From positions 167,488,261 to 167,552,260 of the forward strand of contig CM045758.1 of the NCBI GenBank assembly GCA_025200525.1: a stretch of 64,000 nucleotides of DNA, in the 5' to 3' direction. The position numbers and the translations under genes are program-made. Positions 34,511 through 45,603 of this stretch are shown piece by piece. Source of the stretch: Camellia lanceoleosa. Lineage: Eukaryota; Streptophyta; Magnoliopsida; Ericales; Theaceae. The notes beneath the pieces were generated by a model. That model worked only from the letters and a program-made list of their open reading frames with translations. It made no database searches and was not told the origin of the DNA. Each line of letters begins with the position of its first letter. Positions within the stretch are counted from its first letter, which is position 1.

Positions 34511-35130
34511 CCTAACGCGTCTCACGCGCGAGGAGATGGAGTAAAATGATGTAACTCGAAGAGCACGAATGATTTTACCTAGAACTCCTCTAAATGGACT
34601 GTACATGCAATGTCATTTGTCTGTGCTGGCTCTGCTGAATGAACCGTATATACAATATCGTACCTATGTACAAAAGCGTGTTATGTAACGACGGTGCATT
34701 TTCTATGCATGAAACAAGAATGAAAGCATATTCTATGCAACAATAACTGAGATATAATGGCATGTTCTATGCGAACCAAACAATTTGAGAGCATATTCTA
34801 TGCATGATTCAAAGACAAATGCATATATTCCATGCATAATTCAAGAGCGAAAGCAATAATCATGTTCTATGCATAATGCAAGAGTGGAAGCACATTCTAT
34901 GCAGCTAGAGTAACAGCATGTTCTATGCAACAGTATAAGTGGAATGCACGTTCCATGCAACAATAACAAAAGCATATTCGTCAAAACCAATTCAAGAACA
35001 ACTTTTGATTGAACTCTTGGAAAAGTTGCAATATGTTAAAAATGATACACCTTGCTTATGTCAATGAGTAACGAACATCATGCACTGGAAATGCAGTTCT
35101 GAGCTTCCATAGAGGCGTTCTGAACTTAAT
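34511..35130. repeat. Spacer with about ten GCATRTTCTATGCA motifs
   Basis: Between 34,694 and 34,985 the palindrome-like word GCATGTTCTATGCA recurs in about ten variants, separated by irregular 15-25 base spacers. It lies just upstream of the promoter of the first antisense gene. The remainder has no recognisable feature. Confidence 0.7.
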
Positions 35131-35179
35131 AATGAACAATCCCTTCAATTTTGAAATCCAAGGGCACAAAATAGAACCA

Positions 35180-35345
35180 GGGACACAGAGGAGACCTTTG
35201 GGAACCCGTCGGCCACAAGAGGGGGCCACTGGCCACCTGCCGGCCACTATTGTGCCTTCCCGGCCATGGATGGTGCCTTGTCGACCATCGATGGCAGTTC
35301 GGGCCAAAATTGACTATTTATGCATGGGCTTTTAAATACAAGCCA
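35180..35345 (+). promoter_or_regulatory. Probable promoter of the antisense PMD gene
   Basis: GGCCACTGGCCACCTGCCGG-type modules (35,190-35,300) are followed by a TATA-like TTTAAATA (35331-35338) and a CT-rich leader (35,380-35,402). The start codon lies 360 bases beyond the TATA. A TTTTCAG immediately before the ATG suggests a spliced 5' leader. Confidence 0.5.
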
Positions 35346-35698
35346 TTAGGGTTCATTTCCTCACACCCTCTTGACCGAAAATTCTCTCTCTCTTTCTCTA
35401 GGTGCTTTCCCTCTCTAAATCTGAGCCTTTTATGCGTTTTTCAACACCCCACATAAACTGTATTCGCTAAATCCTCCTAGTTCTCTTCACTTTGAACCGA
35501 TTGGAATTTGATTTCGACACTTCTTTCCTAATTTCCACCATTCTAGGTTCATTCCCCTCGAGTTTCTCTTGAGTTCTATGCACTTTTCCCGGCTTTGACT
35601 TTTTCCTTTATTTTCTCTATCTCAGGGTTGACTTTTTCCAAGTTTACCCATTTTCTTCACTTTTCTTCACTTTTCACCCATCTCGCACCTATTTTCAG

Positions 35699-38556
35699 AT
35701 GGCGAATGATTCTCCTCATGATGGGGCTCCTCCCGAGCTTTCCCTAATAAACTTCGAGGCGGACATTGAGGCCGAGCCAGAGTCGTTACCGTTGAGTGTA
35801 CGGCCTTTTGATCCAGCGAGGTATCATCCTCAGACACATATATTGCCCACTACCGGAGGCATCAGATGTTTTACTGATTTTGCTGACGATGCGGCAATGG
35901 ACCTCTTGTTGAGGGAGCCAGAGTCTCGTTTATCAGCTATTGTCATTGAGGTACGAACTCTGTTTCTATGCATTTCTACCTTTAATTGTTCACATTTCTT
36001 GCATTGCTTTCAACTGACTGTGTCTCATACATTGCCTTGATCTAATTGCATCTCATGCACTGTCACAAGGTGAGTCTTACGCCTATAGCGGCTATGGTGC
36101 GACGACTGCTCAAGATTGGTATGACGAGCTCCTAGCTGGAGTTCGTGACATTGTTGACGAGGCAGGCTTCAGCCTCTTCTGCTCTAGCTTGACTCGGGTT
36201 ACAGCGAGCCATCCTCTCTTAGGAGCATTGGTGGAGAGGTGGTGAGACACCATCAACTCCTTCCACATTTCCACCACAGGAGAGATAACGATTACTCCTT
36301 ACGACTTTGCTATGATCACCGACTTAGGTATAGGGGGTGATCGATCCCTCTAGACCCAAATATGAAGGAGTGGAGGGCAGCTTGGCTCAAGCTGCTTGGG
36401 GCACATCCACAGATATATCGGCCAGGCATGGTGCGATACACTTGGTTTGAGAAGCAGTTCAGGGGGACCGAGCCCGAGATGATGAGGAGATAGAGTAGTA
36501 CGCTAGGGGCTTCCTGATGTTCATCTTCGGTACCACCTTGTTTTCAAACAGGTGGAATACCATGGGCCTGTATTTACTGAGTGCCTTGGTGACTCTTCCT
36601 CGAGTTCAGTTTTATGATTGGGGCGGAGCCGGCCTCACCACATTGTACAGATATATGAGTTCTTCCTCCCGTCAGCAAGGGAACTTTGTTGGAGGCTACT
36701 GGCGAGCCTATGAGGTACATTTCTCTATTCCCTCTTTACACTTTACATTTTTTGCTCAGCATTTCTTGCTTTACATCCATTCAACACATGTATTTTCTAC
36801 TTTGCACTTTCTGCATCTGTTTATACTGTAAGTTTTCTGCTTTGCACTTTCTGCATCCGTTCATATTGTGTGCTTTCTGCTTTGCACTTTCTGTATCTGT
36901 TCATACTGTGTTGACTACATACCTCTATATTCTCCCTGTAGCTATGGGTGTACGCATACTTCCCGACTCTTGCCCAAGAGCCTATAGATGAGATTCCATT
37001 GAAGGTCATCTTTTCTCGAGTATACAATGGCCAGCTCCGTCGTAGGACTCGTGAGCCCTTCATGTTTTTCCGTCAATACTTTGACACGGTAGCGGCGCAT
37101 GACGTAACTCGAAACACAGTCATTTTTGCTTTACATCTGTTTTGATTCATACATTAGCAACTAATAGCAACTAATAACTTGTTCACATTCTATTTCAGAT
37201 CACATGGCAGCCTTGGGCCACGATACCGACAGAGCTTCGAGCCCAGAACAATGTGGCTTGGGGCATTTTCCGCTATCATATTCCACTTGAGGGCCTGATT
37301 TGTCTAGCCTGGTTCCTAGGCGAGCACTTCGTGCGCCAGACCATGGGCTTGCCTACTTCGTTTATACTGATGGCACCGCCAGTGTCCATGAGAGCGACAA
37401 ACAAGCTATTTGCTGAAGAGGTGGTCCAGTTCATGGTAGGCTTGGAGATAGAGTATTTCTATGTAGAGGGCAACTACGCAGCCTTTATCCAGACACACTC
37501 GATGCCGCCTCTGATCGGTGTTCGCAGGGGTGAGGGAGTGAGAGCTCTTGCTGCAAGAGCGAGATGCAGAGCGACCCGAGCGAGCAAAGCCCGTGGCAGA
37601 GGGACTTCCCTGGCAAGGCAGGGGACCGAGTGGCCAGAGTTGCCTACTGAACTCACATGTTGGCGGTATACTGGGGAGGCCTATCAGATCTCGATTAAGC
37701 TCGCAGCAGCTGGGCATAGATACACCAGAGCCTAGGATGTACCTCCGATATGTACCACATTTTTTAGTTTTCTTATCTTTTTCTGATATTTGTTTGCTCT
37801 AGACATTAATCATTCCCAATGCATTTGCAAGTACCTCCAGGATATACTGAGGATTTGCTTGAGCTACTAGTCTCATTCAAGGGCATGAAATTGAGGAGAG
37901 AGGCATTGCTCGGCTTCCATGGCATTCAGGTCATTTCTTCAGTTTTCTTATATTCCAGTCATCAAATTTCCACTGTCACACTAAAATTGACATGAGAACT
38001 TCCTCACACTGCACTGATACGCTGCATTTGAAAAACTGCACTTCCATACTGTATTCATACTCTGTTCTGGACTTCAGCATATACTTATTTTGCTCCATAC
38101 TTGCATCTGATATGCATACTGTGGAAGACATATGACAACTGTCTTTTCAGGTCCCACCTATACCGAGGGTGCCAGTAGGAGTAGCACTAGGACTGGCAGT
38201 GCCTCCTCTAGCGACAGGAAGAGAAAGAGACAGGCTCCAGCATGCAGCCGAGGCCAAGCTAGGGGCACCCAAGTTGAGAGTGGCCCTTCAAAGCCTATTC
38301 TGAGCAAGGATGATACTAAGACCAGCGAGGCTGAGGAGGCAGCGAGTTAGCATTCAGAGTCATCAAAGAATGGAGATGATGACGCTGGCTCAGGTTCTGA
38401 GAGTAGGATGTTGATGCTGAGGAGGGCTCCGAGGCAGAGAGTGGAGACGGCTCTGATTCAAACTCTGATCCAGATTTAGACAATGGCGCTGATAGAGACA
38501 GTGCTGCAGAGTCCGCTTCTCCAAAGAAAAGGATGAAGAAGGCCTCTAGATCCTGA
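35699..38556 (+). pseudogene. Plant mobile domain (PMD) protein gene carried antisense in the 28-kb element
   Basis: Probable exons: 35699-35950, about 36069-36714, 36942-37103, 37199-37735, about 37831-37929 and 38151-38556, mostly with GT donors and AG acceptors. Recognisable parts are PFDPARYHPQTHIL, then DWYDELLAGVRDIVDEAGF, ISTTGEITITPYDFAMIT, QFYDWGGAGLTTLYRYM, GGYWRAYE|LWVYAYFPTLA and ITWQPWATIPTELRAQNNV. This order fits the plant mobile domain (PF10536; host relatives MAIN and MAIL1; also known from transposons). The C-terminal exon is acidic, Ser-rich and ends in basic KKRMKKASRS. Host PMD proteins act in gene and transposon silencing; the role of transposon copies is unknown. In-frame stops (for example ERW* near 36,243), a one-base phase mismatch at exon 2 and frame slips near 36,345 mark it as inactive. 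Confidence 0.8.
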
Positions 38557-39020
38557 GATGACTGGCACTGATCTTTTGTATTTTTGCTTAGTTTCTTTTG
38601 GTTTATAGTGTTAACACATTGTACAGCTTCAGACGAGTTTTATTTTCTTTAAAAACTTATACTGCACCTTTTGTGAAAACAACCATGATTAGAATGAAAA
38701 CTAAGTTTTTTTGAAAGAGTGTTGTATTTTGCATCATGAGCACCGCATTGCATGAAAAATGAGATTGAAGTTCATAACGAAAACCAAATACTTGTATTGT
38801 CACAACAGTTTGAATCAGGTAACGAACAGACCAACAACTAACATACAAACGAAGCTCTATACAACTCGATAAGCAAAACATCTCGATAAACGACAAATAC
38901 AACTCGATAAACTTGTTAAAAAAAAGAAACAAAAAAGACTTAACACAAGACCTCAAGACAAACAAACAGCAGAGCAAAACACATGCATCCAATATTATTC
39001 TTCAAAAAGGAGGGCAGTAG
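38557..39020. other. Intergenic spacer between the two antisense genes
   Basis: Probable 3' UTR of the PMD gene, then AT-rich sequence with three copies of ACTCGATAAAC near 38,860-38,915. No gene. Confidence 0.5.
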
Positions 39021-39029
39021 GTGTAAGAG

Positions 39030-39190
39030 GAAGGTTGCCAGCCATAAGGGGTGAAAGCCGGCCACATGCCGGCCATGAGGGGTGGCCTGCTGGCCATCAA
39101 TGATGCCTTGCTGGCCATTAATGTGCAGGACCTCTACATTGTTGACACCTGACTTCCATTCACTACTTTATCTTCTATAAAAGGTTGAGC
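39030..39190 (+). promoter_or_regulatory. Probable promoter of the second antisense gene
   Basis: GGCCGGC-type modules at 39,050-39,120 (CCGGCCACATGCCGGCCATG, then CTGGCCATCAATG) precede a good TATA box, TATAAAAG (39176-39183). It lies 46 bases before the start codon. The arrangement mirrors the PMD gene upstream region. Confidence 0.55.
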
Positions 39191-39228
39191 TTCGTGATTT
39201 CTTCCATTCAACTGCAAATTCTTCACAA

Positions 39229-40500
39229 ATGGAGCCATTTTTCGCCCAAAAACTCTCCGATTGGATTGTAACTTTGGATGGCTCGGAAAAGATGAATTTT
39301 CGGGGTTTCGACATAAATGCACCATTCTCGCTGAATCGTTCTCCGCTTTGTTTCCTGTTCTTGCATGCTACAGCTAGATGTTGAAATCCAATCACACATG
39401 TCTTTAGCTTCGGGGGACAAGAGTTATGCCTGACAATTGAAGAATTTCAAGTGCTAATAGAGTCCCGGCGCGATGAGGAAATCTTGCCTCAGCCTCGTTT
39501 CGGTCACATCCAAGCTTTGGGAAGGATGTGTGGGCTCACTGTACATGATGCCCGATCATTGGTTCACAACGGAGAGCTAGACATCCCCAGCTTGATTCAT
39601 CAATTTTCTGACGGCAGTGATTGAGGTGATCTTCTTTGGCGGGGTTTTCAGCAACACGCCCTTTGTTTGTGCATGTTGGCACATTTCCTCCTTGCCCCTA
39701 GTTTTGGCAGGTCTAGCATTCGATTGATCGAAGTAGCCCAAGGTTTGAAAGAGGGCAAGAGCTGCATGGGCTTGGTACTAGCTGAGACTTTGATGGGCTT
39801 AAACGCATTTTATCGGCGAGCGACAACCAAATTTGCGGGAAGTCTACTACTTTTGCAGATAATATTTCCCATAATTTCTAATATGTATTTCTCACATCTC
39901 TAGGCATTCATGCTATATTTTTCTCTCAAATCCCTTTTCTCACTCTTTTCTCTCAACATACACCTTTCTATTCTTTAATCTCTCTTTTCTTTCACCCCTC
40001 CCAAAATATGGCTTATGGACAGGTTGAAGGTAGTGGATTCTTGCCCTACATATTCAGCACGAGGCTATTTCTTTCGCCAATGGCTAATGGATTTCCCGAG
40101 CGAGTGATGGCGGTGCCATTGGATGTGCAACAAGTTGGCGTTGCCTTTGGTTTGATCTGCCCAAGATGAGCTACAGCATGACTCGGCAACCTGGCATTCA
40201 ATTGATTGGCTTGACACACTGTGTATTCTACTTTCCATTCCGGTTCAGGCGTCAGTTTGGACACGAACAGACTTGCCCAAAATAGGAGGTAGAGTACCCG
40301 GCTTCATTCCTAATCTGAGGTTCACAATTGGCTCGATATCCCACTACATGGAGGACGAGAAAGCTTTTGGCTCCTGTCCCTAGTTTTAACTATGCACTTT
40401 CTGGCGAGTGCCTAACTTGGTTCGAAGATGAGGCACAAACAGGGCCCACTTTAGCATCAGAAGCTTCCACAAGCATAAGCGGGGGACACAGGAACACCTG
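39229..40500 (+). pseudogene. Second antisense accessory gene, DUF7745-like (tentative)
   Basis: Exon 1 (39229-39858) starts MEPFFAQKLSDW and contains ELCLTIEEFQVLIESRRDEE, then PRFGHIQALGRMCGLTVHDA and SIRLIEVAQGLKEGKS. Stops occur near 39,381 and 39,622. A likely intron (39859-40021) has an AT instead of GT donor and a normal ATGGACAG acceptor. Exon 2 resumes VEGSGFLPYIFSTRLF and soon degrades. AATAAA at 40,560 may be its polyadenylation signal. I recall similar plant proteins annotated as DUF7745, a family of unknown function linked to transposons. The name is from memory and should be searched. It follows the PMD gene in the same orientation. Confidence 0.6.
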
Positions 40501-40775
40501 ACTCATCTATGCCCCAAGTTTATTTATTTGACTTACTTTTCAAGTTTTCTTTTTGAATGTAATAAAAGTAACTTTGATTTTTATCGAGAGTTAGAGAACT
40601 TTGTATTGAAATCAATGAAATTGAAGTGGTGAGTACTGAAAATTTTCTTTTTGGTCCAAAAATAGTCTAAGTTGTAAAAGAATTAATTTGAACAAAATCA
40701 ACTTTTATCAAAACTTTTCAAAACCATTTTCGATAAGGATTATAACTTGACACACATAGAATCTATCCTTGAGAT

Positions 40776-43700
40776 TGTAGACGTCCCCAAACGTCCTGGG
40801 AGGAGAATCCCGTTTTGTTTATTTGGGCTCACTACAGTTCAGGACTCAATGTCACGGTCCTGTATCTAATCTCGCAAAGTGCAATGCAAGACCGATGAAT
40901 CATCAAAGAGTCCAAATCCGGCAAATCGTTTTTGAAAACAGATTTTTTGAAAGAAGTGCCAAACATGGACTGCTTTGCCAGATACAGAGTCGCCACCTAA
41001 ATATTTATTTTGGAAAAATTTAGGAAACCCTGACTCATTGCCTAAGGCCACATGTTCGTCATCACCAAAGTTGCCTCGGCTCGAGAACTTAGGTATGATT
41101 GGGGAAGGTCACTTCGTGAGCACCCCCGCTCACCCGATCCGAAGATCGACCTCTACTAACCATGATATCTAGTTTTGAAAACATTATGCATTCTTATTCC
41201 GATTAATTAGCTAGAATTACTATGTTATGCGCACAGCAAACAAGTATAGACTAGATCGCCTAATTTGGAACAAAGCATTGCATATCCGTTTTGTTTGGAA
41301 AATGATTTGAGATTTGCTACTCGCAAGTAGGCTAAAATACGGATTTAATGAATTATCCCAATTCAAGCAATCCAACCTTCACCCACAGGCATTTAAGCAG
41401 TTATATCACATAAGCAATTAGCCTCATGGCAAGCATGCTGTCATGTTAAGATTCATACTCATGCGAGATGCTAAAACATAAAACACTTACAGTGTACTCC
41501 GAGCCAAAACAAAGAACTTGTTAGTAATCAAATGAATGATCCAAGTCCATATTAGAATGGCTAATGCATCGCAGGCAAAATGCAACTAGAATAAGCTCGG
41601 CTAATCTAAGATGGCATATGAAATGCTACAACTAACAAGTATTCAACTTGGAATTGAAATACAATGCAGTTAGTATGATACGTCGAGCCCGGTGCATGCA
41701 ACACAAATGAATGATGCAAACATGCAAGCATAAGGTATGCTAATTGAAATATGCCCTAAATCTAACCATTATAAGCGGTTAAATAAAAGGGAGAAAGAAA
41801 TGGGGTTGGAAGATATGCACACACGCACCCACACTTATTACAATTGCGCCCTCGCTCGGAGGGTCCGAAAGAATAATACAGGCCACCTAATTAACTAACT
41901 CACAAGCTAATTAATTATTACAGAACCAAATGAATAACTAGCTACAACTAATTATTACACAACTTAATTAATTAACAAATTAATTAACTGATTAATGAAT
42001 GACAACAAGCAAGTAGGGAAAGCAGTAAACGGTGCTATTCCAGCTCTGTTTGAAGAAGGGAGGCATGCATGCTTGCTTTGGTTCTTCGCCTCGAAACGCC
42101 TTCCGGTTGCTCTTTAGAGGCTCTATTTACAGGGTGTCTTTCAGTGCATGTTGCTGAAACTTACCAAAACATTGCAGGGGAAGTCACCAGTGGCCTGCCG
42201 GCAATGGAGGGAGATCTGCCGGCCAGAGATGGCCCATTGCTGGCCAAGGGTGGCACACTGCCGGCCATCAATGGCAGGCTGCCGGCCACTGGTGTACTGT
42301 GACACCAAACTGCAACGAAGCACAAAATAGAGAAAAGTGAGGACTTCCCAAGGACATGTACGCACCATGGCACTCCAAATCACCTCAAAACATCAAGGGA
42401 GAGGTCAAGTCGGATCCACGACCATCAATCACACATCCCGATGCATGATGGCCAAAGATCCAACTTGTGCAAATCAATATGAAAATGAATGCACAAATAA
42501 AGCAAGTAAAGCCTAGAACTCTATCATGAATCATCAAGAGCTTCGTGGTCGAGACTGAGACGCTGCTCCATCACTTGAAGTATGAAACGTTCCTCGTGCT
42601 CGGATTAATACTTAATCCAAGCAATGCAACATATAAGCATGGCAAACATGCAACATGACCTAAGTGTGCAAACATGCAACTAACCCAAGTATGCAACAAG
42701 TGTATAAGCATGATGTGAGGCAACAACCTTGGACAACATGACAAAATGCAACATGAACATGTGAGCATGCAAGGTATGCGAAGCTAAACAAGTATGCGAC
42801 AACATACGAAATGAAACAAGCATGCGACAACATGATAAGATGGGCTTACACCAAAGATGGACGGCTCTCAACTAGGTCCAAATTAGTAGCCAAAGTGATG
42901 GAATTGATAGCATGAAAAGCATGGAAAGGCAAGGCAAGCATGCATGCCAAATGGCTCAAGTATTAAGGCACAAAGAGGACAACTCTTAACCACACTTAAG
43001 GAGCAACAAGCATGGATATATGACAATGAGGTAAGCTCTGAAATACTATGTAAATTGATGCCAAATCAACTCAACAATGCAAGCATAGCATGTTATGATG
43101 CTCAAGGCTCAAAGTAATCAAAGGGACTTAAGCCATGGCCATACAAGGCAAGCCCCAAGGGGCCAAGGGGACCTAAAATAGTCCTAGGGCAGGCCCAAAC
43201 AAGACCAAAATCGAGCTCAAAGCTAGCCAACAAAGGCTAGAACATAAGGCTAAAAGCATGGAGCATGCAAGGCTTTAAAGAGGCAATGCACTACACCTAT
43301 GAGAACCAATCATGGCATGACTTGGACAACCAAAAAACAGAGTTACATCATGGTATATTAGGACCCAAAATGCACTGAAATGATGAGCCAAAGGCTTAGG
43401 CTAAGTGGCATGCACAAAAGTTCATTCTTGAGGCATAAAGCACAAGCTATACAAAGCATTCAAGGCATGTCAAATGCAAATGTATGACAACATTTCATGG
43501 ACTGAAATAGCATGTGGAATGAGGGCAAGGCATGCAAACATCACATATATGACATGATAGAGGCCTCAAAACCCAAGACTAGCCTAAGCATTTACACTAT
43601 AGCTATACAAAGCATGAGTGATATGGCCATGGAAGCCTAAAATAGTCCTAGAACACTTCAAAATAAGCATAAAATCATGTTTGAGCAAAGCCAAAATATG

Positions 43701-45167
43701 CTAGTATGATGAGTCAAAACATCATGCACAAAAGGCTAATAAACAAGATTTGTTCTACACCTATATGAAGCATGCAAAGGATGATCAAACCAACTATGGA
43801 TAAGGTCATAACATGCCAAATGATGACCAAATACATGCTGGAATGTAAACCAAACAAGCTAAAATGACATGGCATGGCATGGAGCATATGAAGCTAGTTT
43901 AGGGGATTTACACTAAAAGTGCATCAAGAAAACATGGAGTAACAAAACCAACCAAAAACAGGTTTATGGCATGGTAAAACATCACCAAAAATGGACTGAA
44001 ATGGACTCAAAAAAGACTATGCACACATGCTACTTTGATGAGCTATGGATGGAGTTACACTATACATGCAAGATGCAAGCAAGAAATGACCAAACCAGCC
44101 TTGGACAGGGCCAAGGTAGGTCCTAGAACTCACAAAAAAAGGCCTGGACCAAGCCTCAAAAATGCATAGAGGGATGGTCCTTTGGAAGGCCAAAAATGCA
44201 AGTAAAGAGGAACACAAAGAGAGGGGGCTACCCCCTCTAATTTAGGACCTCAAAACCACACCTCCACCACTAAAATCCCATTGGATTTCAGTGGTAGGAA
44301 GGCCAAACCAAGGCTAGCTCGGAGGCCTCAAGATACGGCTTAAAACAAAGCCAAATAAAGCATGCAAGGGAGCTACACACCCCAAACAACAAAATGACCT
44401 TAACTAAACTTAAAAAACACTTAAAAAAAAGACTTTTTTCAGTTATAAGAAAAGCCTAAAACAATATGCAAAGAGGGCTAAAGCAAGGTGCAAGAAAGTG
44501 CAAAAATGGGGGAAATGCTCACCCTTGAAGACCCTCTTCGAAACCAGCAACTTCAGGGGGTGGAAACCAGTTTTCAGAGCTTAAGAATACCTCCCAAGAA
44601 GCTTGATTCAATGGTGGTGGTGTATATCTATGTGTTGTAGTGTAAAAGTGCAAGAAAATCCAATTTCAAAGCATTAATACACAAACAAATAGAGAGAAAG
44701 AGAGTTTTTGCTCTTCAAAAACTCAAAACCTGGTCTAAGGAAGAGGCCTCTTCCTTATATAGAGGAATGAAAAGCCAAAGCTTCTTCAAGAAGCTTTGCA
44801 AGGCCTTCATCCCTCCATACACGTGTATGGAGGGGAGCAAACAAAAATCCAGATGGCTCAAAAGATCTTAAGGAAAACCACCGAGATAGGGTGCCATCAA
44901 GAATGGCCGATAAAGCACCTCGATGGCCAGAGCTTCATCAGTGGCCGGCAGGAACAAAGCCATGGCCGGCAGTGCACCAAGAGGGCCACTCTGAAAGGAC
45001 CAAGTCAGGGTCCAAAAATGAGGCAGAAAGGATACAAGGTCCGGGAAACTCGAACCGGTGACGTTCTACCGCGACAGTCGAGTGCTGGGTGAGCAATCGA
45101 ACCAGTTGCTGGGTGTACCTACAAGTACAACCAAGTCTTGAGGACGGTCAAAAATAGGGTATCTACA
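40776..45167 (-). mobile_element. Solo LTR (4.4 kb) nested in the 28-kb element
   Basis: Runs TGTAGACGTCCCC to GGGTATCTACA on plus, with a perfect duplication GAGAT on both sides (40771-40775, 45168-45172). It shares blocks with the LTRs of the host element (the CAAAGAGTCCAAATCCGGCA region, the internal PBS core at 40,985-40,995, GGCCGGC modules near 42,180-42,300 and 44,930-44,990) but is 1 kb longer and clearly a different subfamily. The minus-strand TATA box is the complement of TTATATAGAGG (about 44,756). No internal region remains, as expected after LTR-LTR recombination. The intact TSD makes it younger than its host element. Confidence 0.92.
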
Positions 45168-45172
45168 GAGAT

Positions 45173-45600
45173 GTATAACCCTGAATCGAAAAATGAAAAA
45201 TTGCCCCTTGACTGAATAACATTGCTTAGCACTGTAGTCAGCTCTTCTCTTAGAGTAAGGATCACAACCGAATTTTCAGATAATAGAAAAAGATGACCAG
45301 GTCAACATATGGACATAGTTGATTTGGAGGTGTTTACGGTTGAGCTTTAGAATGAAGTTACCTACGTATCTCGAAGATGGGAATCAAGCCTTACATAGTT
45401 CGGTTCAGGTTCACTCGAGCATTAACTCTCTCTTTTTACGCTCTAACTTTTTCCAAAGCCACCCTTTAGGGTTTTCAACCTTGCGAGCTCAGTTTTTCTT
45501 TTTTCCAATTTTTGTGCTCTAACTTTTACCTAGGTCACCCTTCCAGGTTTTCGGCCTAGCGAGCCTCTCAGGGGTAATATTTCTTCAACTTGTCCATGTT
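45173..45600. repeat. 3' region after integrase with a two-copy tandem repeat
   Basis: Two diverged copies of about 77 bases lie at 45,430-45,575. Each carries GCTCTAACTTTT, then CACCCTT and TTTTC.ACC..GCGAGC. This is the start of the non-coding 3' region of the 28-kb element on the minus strand. Confidence 0.6.
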
Positions 45601-45603
45601 GAT

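Noticed and set aside
37406..37717. Minus-strand frames opposite the PMD gene
   Set aside because: Antisense shadows of PMD exon 4; the plus-strand frame carries the conserved motifs.
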